From contig JAVJQK010000065.1 in NCBI GenBank assembly GCA_040218145.1, forward strand, positions 124,001 to 188,000: a stretch of 64,000 nt of DNA, written 5' to 3'. A model generated the notes under the pieces. That model did no database searches, was not told the DNA's origin, and saw only the letters and a program-made list of their open reading frames with translations. This DNA is from Sandaracinaceae bacterium (lineage in GTDB: Bacteria; Myxococcota_A; Polyangia; Polyangiales; Sandaracinaceae). A program made the translations under genes and the position numbers. Each line of letters begins with the position of its first letter. Within the stretch, counting starts at the first letter, position 1. This document shows positions 39,302 through 47,883 of the stretch, in pieces.

Positions 39302-40080
39302 GCGCCGGGGTTCTCCGCCTCGAGCACGCGCCCGCCATACTTCTTGCCGAGCAGGCGCCCGAAGATCTTCTCCACGCAGAGGCGCGTGTGCATCCAGCTG
39401 ATCAGCAGGTTGTCGAGGAAGACGTGGAAGTGGCTCACCCCGCCCTCCTCCTCGGTCACGTAGCGGACCTGGGTGGGCAGGTTGATCACGGGCACGCCGG
39501 CCCAGACGAGCCGGACCGCGATCTCCGGGTCGAAGTCCATCATGTCGCCCGGCACCCGGACCCGCGTGGCGTCCTCGAGCGGGTAGACCCGGAAGCCGCA
39601 CATCGGATCACGGATCACCTCGCCGCCGGTCTCGAGGTTCACCCAGAAGATGGTGATGCGCCGACCGATCTGACGCGCGGTGGGCGCGCTCTCGTCGAAG
39701 ACGGGCGCCCCGAGCACGAGCGCCTCGGGGTGCGCCTCGGCCGCCTGGAGGAAGCGCGGGATGTCGGAGAGCGTGTGCTGGCCGTCGGCGTCGACCTGGA
39801 GCGCGTGCGAGTACCCGAGCCGCAGCGCCTCCTCGAAGCCGCTCTTGACCGCCGCCCCCTTGCCGCCGTTCTGCGCGCGGTGGAAGACGTGCGCGAGCCC
39901 TTCGCGCGCGAGCGCCTCGCACGCCGCTCGCCCCTCGGGGCCGCTCCCGTCGTCCACGACCACCACCTCGGGCAGGTGCGCGCGCACCGCCTCGACCACG
40001 CGCCGGATGGTGCGCGGGTTGTCGTAGGTGGGGATGAGCACGCACGGTCGGAACGCGGCGCGCGGCGCGAGCGCGGTCAT
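39298..40080 (-). CDS. Family 2 glycosyltransferase (aryl-polyene operon)
   Basis: 260 aa GT-A enzyme. VLIPTYDNPRTIRRVVEAVR, VVVDDGSGPEGRAA and LQVDADGQHTLSDIP contain the nucleotide-sugar and metal-binding Asp residues; RDPMCGFRVYPLED is typical of dolichol-phosphate-mannose synthase-like GT2. No transmembrane segment. It probably transfers a sugar or related head group to a carrier during polyene-lipid assembly. Overlaps both neighbours by 4 bp. Confidence 0.9.
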   Translation of the reverse strand: MTALAPRAAFRPCVLIPTYDNPRTIRRVVEAVRAHLPEVVVVDDGSGPEGRAACEALAREGLAHVFHRAQNGGKGAAVKSGFEEALRLGYSHALQVDADGQHTLSDIPRFLQAAEAHPEALVLGAPVFDESAPTARQIGRRITIFWVNLETGGEVIRDPMCGFRVYPLEDATRVRVPGDMMDFDPEIAVRLVWAGVPVINLPTQVRYVTEEEGGVSHFHVFLDNLLISWMHTRLCVEKIFGRLLGKKYGGRVLEAENPGA

Positions 40081-41423
40081 CGGGCGCTCCGCGTGAAGAG
40101 GGCCTCGAGCGCGGCGCGCGGCAGCTTGCCCGTCTCCGTGCGGGGCAGCGCGTCGAGGAGCTTGATCCGCCGCGGCATGGCGACGGGCGCGAGCCAGCTC
40201 CGCAGCCCGGCGCGGATCGTCTTCGCGTCCAGCTCCGGCGCGACCACCGCGAGACAGATCTCGTGGCCTCGCGCCCCGCCGACGTCGCGCGCGATCACCC
40301 CCGCGTCGCGCACGCCGTCGATGGCGAGCACGCGGCGCTCGATCTCCGCGAGCGAGACGCGCACGCCGCCGATCTTGATCACCCCGTCGGCGCGCCCGAG
40401 GTGCGCGAAGGTCCCGTCGTCGTGCACCTCGATCCGGTCCGCCGCCTCGAAGGGGCGCGGCGTGTCGGGGTGCAGGAAGGGAGAGTCGAGCAGCATGTGC
40501 TGGGACGCGCTGGCCTGGACCGCGACGCCCGGCAGCGGCGTCCACGGCCCCTCGCCGCCCGTCTCGCGCCACGCGATGCCGCCGGTCTCGCTCGAGCCGA
40601 AGATCTCGGTCACCCGCCAGCCGAAGCGCCGCTCGACCTGCTGCGCGACCTTCGGAGACAGGGGCGCGCCGCTCGAGAACACGCGCTCGACCCCGGGCAG
40701 CTCGCCCTCCCCCGCCACCGTGAGCCCGCGGAGCTGCGCCGGCACGGTCACGAGGATCTCCGCGCCCCCCTCGAGCACCGCGCCGACCTCGGCCGCGTGG
40801 AGCGGGCTGAACCGGAAGTACGAGCCGCCGCTGACCAGCGGGACGAGCACGCCGAAGAGCAGACCGTAGATGTGGTGGGCCGGCACCATCGGCAGCACGC
40901 GCGCGCCGTGGGTCCCGAAGCGCTCCGCGAGCACGCGCGCCTCGCCGAGGAGCTGGCCCGCGGTCTTGGGACACGCGACGTGGTGACCCGTGCTCCCCGA
41001 GGTGTAGACCGTGGCCAGGCGGCGCTCCGACGGGAACGGGCCGAGCGCCGCGAAGGGCATCTTGCCGAGCTTGGTGCGCGCGGCGGTGACCACCGCGGCG
41101 TCCCGCACGTCGATGCCCTTGTCGATGTCGTCGACGTCGTGCACCACCGTGTGCACGCCGGGGCGCTGGCGCAGCGCGCGGATGGTCTCGCGCTGCGGGT
41201 TGGGCGGGAGCGCGACCGAGTAGCCGCGCTGCCACGCCGCGAGCAGCGCCACCGCGAAGCGATGCCGGTCGCGACAGATGACGACGACCTCCGCGTCGCC
41301 CTCCGCCGGCGGCAAGAGCTCCGCGAAGCCGGCCACGTGCGCGACCAGCTCCTCCGCCGTGGTGACCCGCCCGCGGGCCCAGGCCACGGGCGAGTCGGGG
41401 CCGTGCGCGCCGAGCAGGGTCAC
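40077..41423 (-). CDS. Acyl-AMP ligase (AMP-binding enzyme)
   Basis: 448 aa adenylate-forming ligase. A3 motif VYTSGSTG, a FGSSETGG motif, GRADGVIKIGGVRVS and the C-terminal catalytic Lys in PRTETGKLPRAAL are all present. It would activate the aryl acid (for example a cinnamate-type product of the ammonia-lyase) and load it onto ACP or CoA. GTG 41423 overlaps the membrane-protein stop; a longer frame upstream lies inside that gene and is not used. Confidence 0.9.
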   Translation of the reverse strand: MTLLGAHGPDSPVAWARGRVTTAEELVAHVAGFAELLPPAEGDAEVVVICRDRHRFAVALLAAWQRGYSVALPPNPQRETIRALRQRPGVHTVVHDVDDIDKGIDVRDAAVVTAARTKLGKMPFAALGPFPSERRLATVYTSGSTGHHVACPKTAGQLLGEARVLAERFGTHGARVLPMVPAHHIYGLLFGVLVPLVSGGSYFRFSPLHAAEVGAVLEGGAEILVTVPAQLRGLTVAGEGELPGVERVFSSGAPLSPKVAQQVERRFGWRVTEIFGSSETGGIAWRETGGEGPWTPLPGVAVQASASQHMLLDSPFLHPDTPRPFEAADRIEVHDDGTFAHLGRADGVIKIGGVRVSLAEIERRVLAIDGVRDAGVIARDVGGARGHEICLAVVAPELDAKTIRAGLRSWLAPVAMPRRIKLLDALPRTETGKLPRAALEALFTRSAR

Positions 41424-42049
41424 GCACCCTCCCGCGGCGGGAACAGCCGGGCGAGGAGCCGGTCGTGCAGGCCCTCCCCGTACTTCCGGAAACGGAACTG
41501 TCGGAGCACGTACTCGCCCGCGAACATCGCGCCCATGAGCCCGTAGGCGACTCCGCCGTTGTAGGCGGCCCACCAGAACCGGCTCGCGAAGAGCGCGAGG
41601 AGCGCGGCACAGAGCCCGTTGAGGAAGAAGAAGAAGATCCACGCCCACGTGACCTGCCGGCAGTGAGCGCGCTGCGCCTCGCTCAGCTCCGGCTCCTGCA
41701 TCCGGGCGAAGCGCTCGATCATCGGCACGCCGCGCAGCGAGCCGGCGAAGGTGACGAGGAGCACGGCGTTGATGAGCACGGGCATCGCGAGCACGAAGCG
41801 CGCGTCGTCCGTGAGCACGCCGAGCCCGACCACGAGGGCCACGGCGATCGGCACGCGCAGGACCGCGAGCACGTCCTCTCGGCGCGCCTTGCGGAAGCGA
41901 TAGAGCGCGGTGGGCACGAGCAAGGCGAGGATCCAGAGGCCGACGGTTCGCGCGCTGAAGTGGGTCAGCCCGAACCAGATCGCGAGGGGATAGAGCATGA
42001 CGAGCGTGGTGGTGACCACCCCCACCACGACCCTGAGCCCTCTTCCCAT
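41420..42049 (-). CDS. COG4648-type membrane protein (aryl-polyene operon)
   Basis: 209 aa. About five membrane helices (VVVGVVTTTLVMLYPLAIWF, TVGLWILALLVPTALY, PIAVALVVGLGVL, FVLAMPVLINAVLLVTFAG, WIFFFFLNGLCAALLALFA) with the conserved family motif QVTWAWIFFFFLNG. Families of this type occur next to the AMP ligase in aryl-polyene clusters; the role is unproven and may involve anchoring the assembly enzymes. Confidence 0.82.
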   Translation of the reverse strand: MGRGLRVVVGVVTTTLVMLYPLAIWFGLTHFSARTVGLWILALLVPTALYRFRKARREDVLAVLRVPIAVALVVGLGVLTDDARFVLAMPVLINAVLLVTFAGSLRGVPMIERFARMQEPELSEAQRAHCRQVTWAWIFFFFLNGLCAALLALFASRFWWAAYNGGVAYGLMGAMFAGEYVLRQFRFRKYGEGLHDRLLARLFPPREGA

Positions 42050-42064
42050 GGGGGATCCGAGGCG

Positions 42065-42322
42065 TCAGGCCGCGCGGTGCTGGCCCACGTACTCGGCGAG
42101 GGTCTTCACGTTCGCGAAGATCTGCTTGTTCGCCTCGTCGTCGGCCTTGATGCGCACGCCGTACTTCTTGTCGATCGCCATCGCCAGCTCGAGCGCGTCG
42201 ATCGAGTCGAGCCCGAGGCCCTCCACGAACAGAGGCTCTTCGCTGTCGATCTCGGTCGCGCTCGTGTCTTCGAGCATCAGAGCGTCGACGATCAGCTCCT
42301 TGAGCTCCTCTTCCAGCTTCAT
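42065..42322 (-). CDS. Acyl carrier protein (aryl-polyene operon)
   Basis: 85 aa. The phosphopantetheine site is Ser40 in VEGLGLDSIDALELA. The fold signature EELKELIVDALML at the N-terminus and VRIKADDEANKQIFANVKTL at the end are typical of polyketide ACPs. Starts at ATG 42322 with GAGGTAGTGAG upstream. It carries the growing polyene. Most aryl-polyene operons have two ACPs; only one is seen here. The 179-bp gap upstream holds a small hairpin (CCACAG tcgcg CTGTGG, 42434-42450) and could hold a second promoter. Confidence 0.92.
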   Translation of the reverse strand: MKLEEELKELIVDALMLEDTSATEIDSEEPLFVEGLGLDSIDALELAMAIDKKYGVRIKADDEANKQIFANVKTLAEYVGQHRAA

Positions 42323-42501
42323 TCTCACTACCTCGTCATCGGATCGGCCCGGGATCGGTCCCAATACAGACTTCGTTCCACTTGGCGCTTGCGGCCACTT
42401 CCGGCTTTCGGGGGGCGACCCGTGACCGGCCGTCCACAGTCGCGCTGTGGCCGACACCGGCGCGGGATTGTTCCACGAACCGGCGGAACGGCAAGTCGCC
42501 C

Positions 42502-43707
42502 TCACGTGCGCGACGTGACGTCGAATTTGCGTCGACCGGAGCGCTTCAGCATCTCGTGGAAGCGGTTTCCGTCCTGCCAGACGTCCCCCGCGAGCATGCT
42601 GGTGAGCCCACGCCGCAGATCGGGGTCCTGGGAGCGCGTGAAGAGGAGATCCGGCAGGAGCCGCCGCTGGTAGAGCGCCTGGATGAGCGCGCCGAAGGCG
42701 TTGTACCCGTCGCTCATGTGGGCCGCGTGGCTCACCATCAGCTCCTCGGCCGCCTCGCGCCCCTCTTCGAGCGCCGGCAGCAGCAGATCCGCCACCTGGG
42801 CCGCGCCCGCCATGCCGAAGGCGACGCCGCTCGAGAAGACCGGGTCGAGGAAACAGGCCGCGTCCCCCACGCAGCACCAGCGGGCGCCGTGCGAGCGCGT
42901 GTTCACGAAGCTGAAGCTCCCCACCCGTCGGGGCGGCCCGCTCGCGGTGGCCCCATCCGTGATCCGGGACAGCTCGGGGCTGCCCGCGATGGCGGCCTCG
43001 AGCCAGTCGTCGCTGATGCCCTTGCTCCGGGTGACGAGCCCGATGCTGATCCGGGCGCCGCCGAGGGGGATGGCCCAGAGCCAGCCCTCGTCGACGAAGA
43101 AGACCTTCACGAGGCCCTCCGTGGCGAGCTCGGCCGCCACCTCGGGCGCCAGGTCCTCGAAGTGCTGGTACGCCGCCGCGATGCCGAACGGGAGCCGGTC
43201 GCGCGTGCGGTGCTTGCGGGCGAGGAACGAGTCGAGCCCGGTCGCGTCGATCAGATAGCGCGCCTCGTAGCTCGCGCGCTCGCTCCGTACCCGCACGCCG
43301 TCCGCGGACACGTCGACCCCGGAGACCTTCTCTCCCTGGTGCACCTCGGCCCCCGCCGCCTCGGCCGCGTCGAGCAGGACCTCGTCGAAGCGGGCGCGGT
43401 CGACCTGCCAGGAGTGCGAGCGGGTGTGCCCGAGCGAGTCGCGGAAGTAGTAGACGGCGCGCTGGTCCTTCGCTTCGTCGAAGAACTCGGCGCCCAGCTT
43501 GCGCAGGTGGGCCGGCTCGGCGTCGATGTCCACCCCGAGACGCTCGAAGATGGGCTGGTTGCACGGGAGCAGCGACTCGCCGATGTGGAAGCGCGGGAAG
43601 ACCTCTCGCTCCAGCAGCAGCACGCGGGCTCCTCCCTTGGCCAGGAGGTGGGCAGCGGTCGAGCCGCTCGGTCCTCCGCCGATCACCGCCACGTCGTACT
43701 GCGTCAT
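42502..43707 (-). CDS. Flavin-dependent halogenase-like oxidoreductase
   Basis: 401 aa. FAD-binding GGGPSGSTAAHLL at residues 10-22, PRFHIGESLLP at 38-48 (typical of FAD halogenases), a Lys at position 70 (HLRKLGAEFF) where phenolic halogenases keep the catalytic Lys, GWLWAIP at 208-214 (the halogenase W-x-W-x-I-P motif), and GDAACFLDPVFSSGVAFGM for the FAD ribityl site. Halogenation of an aryl ring is the best guess, as in xanthomonadin-type pigments, but a monooxygenase or reductase is possible. It lies inside the aryl-polyene operon between KS and ACP. Confidence 0.8.
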   Translation of the reverse strand: MTQYDVAVIGGGPSGSTAAHLLAKGGARVLLLEREVFPRFHIGESLLPCNQPIFERLGVDIDAEPAHLRKLGAEFFDEAKDQRAVYYFRDSLGHTRSHSWQVDRARFDEVLLDAAEAAGAEVHQGEKVSGVDVSADGVRVRSERASYEARYLIDATGLDSFLARKHRTRDRLPFGIAAAYQHFEDLAPEVAAELATEGLVKVFFVDEGWLWAIPLGGARISIGLVTRSKGISDDWLEAAIAGSPELSRITDGATASGPPRRVGSFSFVNTRSHGARWCCVGDAACFLDPVFSSGVAFGMAGAAQVADLLLPALEEGREAAEELMVSHAAHMSDGYNAFGALIQALYQRRLLPDLLFTRSQDPDLRRGLTSMLAGDVWQDGNRFHEMLKRSGRRKFDVTSRT

Positions 43708-43751
43708 CGATCAGCTCCGGGTCCCCACCCGACGGCGAAGGATAGCAGCTC

Positions 43752-44996
43752 TCAGAGAGCGCGCAGGACGAGCGAGGTGTTGATGCCGCCGAAGGCGAAG
43801 TTGTTGCTCATCACCAGCCGCGGCCTGGCCTCACGGGCGTCCCCGATGACGTGATCGAGGGGCGCGCAGCGGGGATCGACCTCGCTGAGGTTCTTGGTCG
43901 GGGCGAGGAAGCCGTCGCGCATCATCGCCACGCAGAGCCCCACCTCGATGGCTCCGCAGGCCCCGAGCGTGTGCCCCATGAAGCCCTTGCTCGAGCTGAC
44001 GGGGACGCGCGCCCCGAACACCGCGTGCATCGCCTCGCTCTCGGCGAGGTCGCCCACCTCCGTCGCGGTGGCGTGCGCGTTGACGTAGTCGACCGCGTCG
44101 GCGGACACGCCCGCGTCCTCGAGCCCGAGCCGGATGGCCGACGCCATGCCCTCCGCGGATGGGTTGGTCACGTGGGTCCCGTCGCAGCTCGCGCCGTAGC
44201 CCGCGACCTCGGCGTAGATCGTCGCCCCGCGCGCCTTCGCCCGCTCGTAGTCCTCGAGGATCACGGTGCCCGCGCCCTCCGCCACCACCAGCCCATCCCG
44301 CGCCGCGTCGAAGGGCCGAGGCGAGCGCTCGGGCGACTCGTTGTAGCGGGTGCTCGTCGCGTACATGACGTCGAAGACCCCGGCGTGCGTCCAGTGCAGC
44401 TCCTCCGCCCCGCCGCAGATCATCACGTCGGCGCGACCGGCCCGGATCGCCTCGTAGCCGGTCCCCACCGCCTGCGAGCCGCTCACGCACGCCGCGCAGG
44501 TGCTGACCACGCGCCCTCGCACGCCGTAGTACTGCGCGAGGTTCGCGGCGCAGGTGTGGCTCATGAACTTGAGGTAGCTGGTGGAGGGCAGCCCCTCGAA
44601 GCTGTCCCGGGCGAGGAGCGGGCGGGCGAAGTCGACGTACGCGCTGCTCGAGCCGTGCGTGGACCCATAGGCGAGCCCGGTGCGCAGATCGGCGATCTCG
44701 TCCGGCCCGAGCCCCGCGTCCGCGATGGCCTGCTCGGTGGCGGTGAGCGCGAGGCGCGCGACGCGCCCCATGGAGCGGATCTTCTTGCGGTCCTTGCCGG
44801 CCATCTTCACCCCGAGGACCTCCCCGCCGAGCCGCGTGGCGAGGTGCCCGAGCTGCGCCCACTCCGGCTGCACCCGCACTCCGCTGACGTCCTCGCGCAG
44901 CGCGCGGGAGCACGCCTCGAGGGAGCTGCCGATCGGCGTGACGAGCCCGACGCCGGTGATGACGACGCGCTGCCCTCTGGAGGCGGCCGGGCTCAC
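43752..44996 (-). CDS. Beta-ketoacyl synthase (aryl-polyene KS)
   Basis: 414 aa FabF-like condensing enzyme. Active-site Cys170 in STCAACVSGSQA, His in NAHATATEVGD, His in SSSKGFMGHTLGACGA, and NNFAFGGINTSLVL at the end. All three catalytic residues of a KAS II-type enzyme are present. GTG 44996 overlaps the FabG stop (GTGA). It is one of two complete KS proteins in the operon; it may act in starter or chain extension. Confidence 0.9.
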   Translation of the reverse strand: MSPAASRGQRVVITGVGLVTPIGSSLEACSRALREDVSGVRVQPEWAQLGHLATRLGGEVLGVKMAGKDRKKIRSMGRVARLALTATEQAIADAGLGPDEIADLRTGLAYGSTHGSSSAYVDFARPLLARDSFEGLPSTSYLKFMSHTCAANLAQYYGVRGRVVSTCAACVSGSQAVGTGYEAIRAGRADVMICGGAEELHWTHAGVFDVMYATSTRYNESPERSPRPFDAARDGLVVAEGAGTVILEDYERAKARGATIYAEVAGYGASCDGTHVTNPSAEGMASAIRLGLEDAGVSADAVDYVNAHATATEVGDLAESEAMHAVFGARVPVSSSKGFMGHTLGACGAIEVGLCVAMMRDGFLAPTKNLSEVDPRCAPLDHVIGDAREARPRLVMSNNFAFGGINTSLVLRAL

Positions 44997-45718
44997 CCCA
45001 GCCCGCCGCTGATCCCGATCACCTGCCCGGTGATGTACGCGGCGCCGTCGCTGACCAGGAAGCGCACCGTCTGCGCCACCTCGTCGACCGTCCCGACGCG
45101 GCGCATGGGGATCGCCTTGAGGATGTGCTCCATCGGCGCGCCCTCGAGCATCTCGGTCTCGATCGGGCCCGGCGCCACGGCGTTGACGGTGATCTTGCGC
45201 TTGGCGAGCTCCTGGGCGAGCGCCTTGGTCGCGCCGATCAGCCCCGCCTTGGCCGCGCTGTAGTTGACCTGGCCGCGGTTGCCGATGACCCCGCTGACGC
45301 TCGAGACGTTGACGATGCGCCCCCAGCGGCGCCGGACCATCGGCATCACCAGCGGCTGCGTCACGTGGAAGAAGCCGTCGAGCGTGGTCCGCGTGACCTT
45401 CACCCACTGCTCGCGCGTCATGGTCGGGAAGGGCGTGTCGATGGCCAGGCCGGCGTTGTTGATCACGACGCCGATCGGGCGCGGGTCCTCGAGGAGCGCC
45501 GCGATCGCCGCGGCCGACGCGTCGGCGTCGGTCACGTCGAAGCGACAGAGCGTGGCCTCCCCGCCCGCCGCCTCGATGCGCGCGCGCACCGCCTCGGCCT
45601 CGTCGTCGCGGCTCCGGTAGTTGAGGATCACCGGGAACCCGTCGGCGGCGAGCCCTTCGGCGACCGCCGCGCCGATGCCACGGCTCGCGCCGGTGATGAG
45701 AGCCCGCACGTCCTTCAT
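44993..45718 (-). CDS. 3-oxoacyl-ACP reductase (FabG type)
   Basis: 241 aa short-chain dehydrogenase. GASRGIG (10-16) binds NADPH, NNAG is present, and VNVSSVSGVIGN with NYSAAKAG carries the Ser and Tyr-Lys catalytic residues. It reduces beta-ketoacyl-ACP during polyene extension. ATG 45718 is chosen 14 bases after the CLF-like gene stop; an upstream frame extends to 45757 without an RBS. Confidence 0.92.
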   Translation of the reverse strand: MKDVRALITGASRGIGAAVAEGLAADGFPVILNYRSRDDEAEAVRARIEAAGGEATLCRFDVTDADASAAAIAALLEDPRPIGVVINNAGLAIDTPFPTMTREQWVKVTRTTLDGFFHVTQPLVMPMVRRRWGRIVNVSSVSGVIGNRGQVNYSAAKAGLIGATKALAQELAKRKITVNAVAPGPIETEMLEGAPMEHILKAIPMRRVGTVDEVAQTVRFLVSDGAAYITGQVIGISGGLG

Positions 45719-45731
45719 GAGAGGGCCTGAG

Positions 45732-46502
45732 CTACACGCCCGCGGGGGCCGATGCAACCTCGACGTCGAGGCCCAGGCCCGCGCGGCCCGGCAAGGAGAT
45801 GGACACGGTCTCGCTGCGACGGGTGAGGACGGCGTCGAGGAGCGCGAGACCGGCCGAGGCGCAGTTGCGCGCCAGGTCGGCCGGGACCTGCGACGGCGGC
45901 GCCGCGTCGAGGGGACGCAGGTTCGAGAGGGTCACCTCGCCCGGTCCGGCGGAGAGGCAGAACCCGAGCGCGAGGGCGCCGTGTCGGTCGAGCTGGTCGA
46001 GCGGCTCCGGCGGCGCGTCGTCGGCCACGGCCAGCACCACGTCGCCGCCCGCCTGATCGAGCCAGGCCCAGGCCTCGAGGAGCGACACCTCGAACGAGCG
46101 GTCACCGCCCGCGATCGCGGTGGAGAAGCTCGTGTTGCCCGTCCCGATCGAGACGAGCCCGCTCGCCGCGTTGTGCACGCTGTTCTTGAAGCGGTTCGGG
46201 CTGAGCTTGCCCTCCTCCTCGTAGAGCATGCGCAGGAGCGTCACCATCGTCTCGATCTCGCCCAGGCTGGAGCCGTAGACGGTCGGCACGGTGCGCACGT
46301 CCACCCTCGCCTGCGCGGCCGCCTGCTCGACGACCTCGCCGAGCATGCCCGCGAAGCGGCTCGAGCCACGGCCGAGCCGGGCGTTGACCAGCGCGCACGC
46401 CGGTTTGTCGACGGCGGGATCGGGGCGCCCCTCGCGCCAGGCCACCGCGTCCGCGAAGCCCGGGGCCCAGAGGCCGACGCCGCTGACGTGGATCGGCTTC
46501 AC
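45732..46502 (-). CDS. Chain-length-factor-like beta-ketoacyl synthase homolog
   Basis: 256 aa, about two thirds the size of a KS. IHVSGVGLWAPGFADAVAWR, TVYGSSLGEIETMVTLLRML, NSVHNAASGLVSIGTGNTSF and TAIAGGDRSFEVSLLEA match the ketoacyl-synt_2 chain-length-factor partner of aryl-polyene systems. The active-site Cys and second His pattern of KS are absent. It forms a heterodimer with a KS in known APE systems. GTG overlap with the KS upstream. Confidence 0.85.
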   Translation of the reverse strand: MKPIHVSGVGLWAPGFADAVAWREGRPDPAVDKPACALVNARLGRGSSRFAGMLGEVVEQAAAQARVDVRTVPTVYGSSLGEIETMVTLLRMLYEEEGKLSPNRFKNSVHNAASGLVSIGTGNTSFSTAIAGGDRSFEVSLLEAWAWLDQAGGDVVLAVADDAPPEPLDQLDRHGALALGFCLSAGPGEVTLSNLRPLDAAPPSQVPADLARNCASAGLALLDAVLTRRSETVSISLPGRAGLGLDVEVASAPAGV

Positions 46503-47683
46503 TTCGGCTCCCCCACGAGCACGCTGACGTTGCTGCCGCCGAAGGCGAAGGAGTTGCTGAGCACCCGCTTCGGGTGGGTCACCGCGGCCCCGCGCTGCAC
46601 GTGGATGCGGAGGGTCGGATCGATGGGATCGCAGCCGAGGGTGGCGGGCAGCCGGCCGCTGAGGACGGCGTGGATGGCGAACACGATCTCGGTGCCCCCC
46701 GCCGCGCCGAGCTGGTGGCCGGTGTAGCCCTTGGTCGAGCTGACGGGCACGCGGTCTCCGAAGAGCGCGGCGATCGCGATGGCCTCGGCCTCGTCGTTCA
46801 GCTTGGTCGCGGTGCCGTGCGCGTTGATGTGGTCGATGTCGCCGGGCTCGAGCCCCGCCTGGGCGAGCGCCCGCTCCATCGCCTCGCGCGCGCCGCGCCC
46901 CTCGGGCTCGGGGGAGCTCATGCGGTACGCGTCGGACGACTCGCCAACCCCGAGGAGATGGACCGGCGCCTCGCCCTCTCGCTCGACCAGGGCGAACGCC
47001 GCGCCTTCGCCGATGTTGATGCCGTCTCGCTCGACGCTGAACGGCCGGCAAGGCTTGCCCGACAGGATGCCCAGGCTGTGGAACCCCTGGAGCGTCATGC
47101 GGGTGAGGCTGTCGATGCCGCCGATGAGCGCCGCGTCGATCATTCCCGACGCGATGAGACGCTGGGCTGACGCCGCGACCTTGCCGCTGGAGGAGCAGGC
47201 CGTGCTCACCACGTAGGTGGGACCCGCGACCCCCGCGATGCTCGCCAGCATCTCGCCGAAGGCCGCGAAGTTGTGCTGGCGCTGGTACTCGTACTGCTCG
47301 GGGATGCGCTGGCGCTCGAGCCACGTCTGGAAGGCCTGCTCGGTCTCCTCGAGGCCCCCCGTGCTGGTCCCGAGCAGGATGGCGACCCGCTCGGCTCCCC
47401 AGCGGCGAACCGCCGCGTCGACCTGGGGCCGGAGCTCCTCGAACGCGGCCAGCCCCAGCCGCGCGAGGCGCGTGTCGTAGGGCGCGTACGCGCGGGGTAG
47501 CGGCGGGAGGTCGCCCGGGTAGGCGCCCACCACCGTCTCCATGGTCACCTCGAGGGGGGACGGGCCGAGGCCGGACCGCCCCGCGTCGAGGGCTTCGAGC
47601 ACCTCGCGCGTGTCCCGCCCGAGGGCGTTCACGGCGGACCAAGCGGTCAGAGGCAGCGGAGGCGCGAGGCTCACGATCGGCAC
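46499..47683 (-). CDS. Beta-ketoacyl synthase (first gene of aryl-polyene operon)
   Basis: 394 aa. Catalytic Cys163 in VVSTACSSSGKVAAS, His in NAHGTATKLNDEAEA, His in STKGYTGHQLGAAGG. Full KAS II-type triad. It likely pairs with the adjacent chain-length-factor-like protein, whose gene overlaps its stop by 4 bp. GTG start at 47683. A 17-bp palindrome lies 33 bp upstream and may regulate the operon. Confidence 0.9.
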   Translation of the reverse strand: MPIVSLAPPLPLTAWSAVNALGRDTREVLEALDAGRSGLGPSPLEVTMETVVGAYPGDLPPLPRAYAPYDTRLARLGLAAFEELRPQVDAAVRRWGAERVAILLGTSTGGLEETEQAFQTWLERQRIPEQYEYQRQHNFAAFGEMLASIAGVAGPTYVVSTACSSSGKVAASAQRLIASGMIDAALIGGIDSLTRMTLQGFHSLGILSGKPCRPFSVERDGINIGEGAAFALVEREGEAPVHLLGVGESSDAYRMSSPEPEGRGAREAMERALAQAGLEPGDIDHINAHGTATKLNDEAEAIAIAALFGDRVPVSSTKGYTGHQLGAAGGTEIVFAIHAVLSGRLPATLGCDPIDPTLRIHVQRGAAVTHPKRVLSNSFAFGGSNVSVLVGEPK

Positions 47684-47715
47684 CAGTTAATCCAAGCGCG
47701 AAACGGCAGCAAGGC

Positions 47716-47732
47716 AAACGACCGGGTCGTTT
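47716..47732. promoter_or_regulatory. Palindromic operator candidate upstream of the pigment operon
   Basis: AAACGACCGGGTCGTTT is a perfect 8-bp inverted repeat around one G. It lies between the divergent pigment operon (start 47683) and lipoprotein gene (start 47884), a place for a TetR-type dimer to bind. No regulator gene was identified in the operon. Confidence 0.5.
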
Positions 47733-47883
47733 TCCGCGTCAGGGGGTCCCCGGACCTTGACGGAGCGAGTATCCTGTAAGGGTCAGATTGCTTGAATGGC
47801 TTCGTTCCGTCGTGTTACACAGCCTCGCCCGGAGGTCGGGAGGCCCATTTTTGCGCTCGGCGGGACGAGCAGGAGGCTACGGG

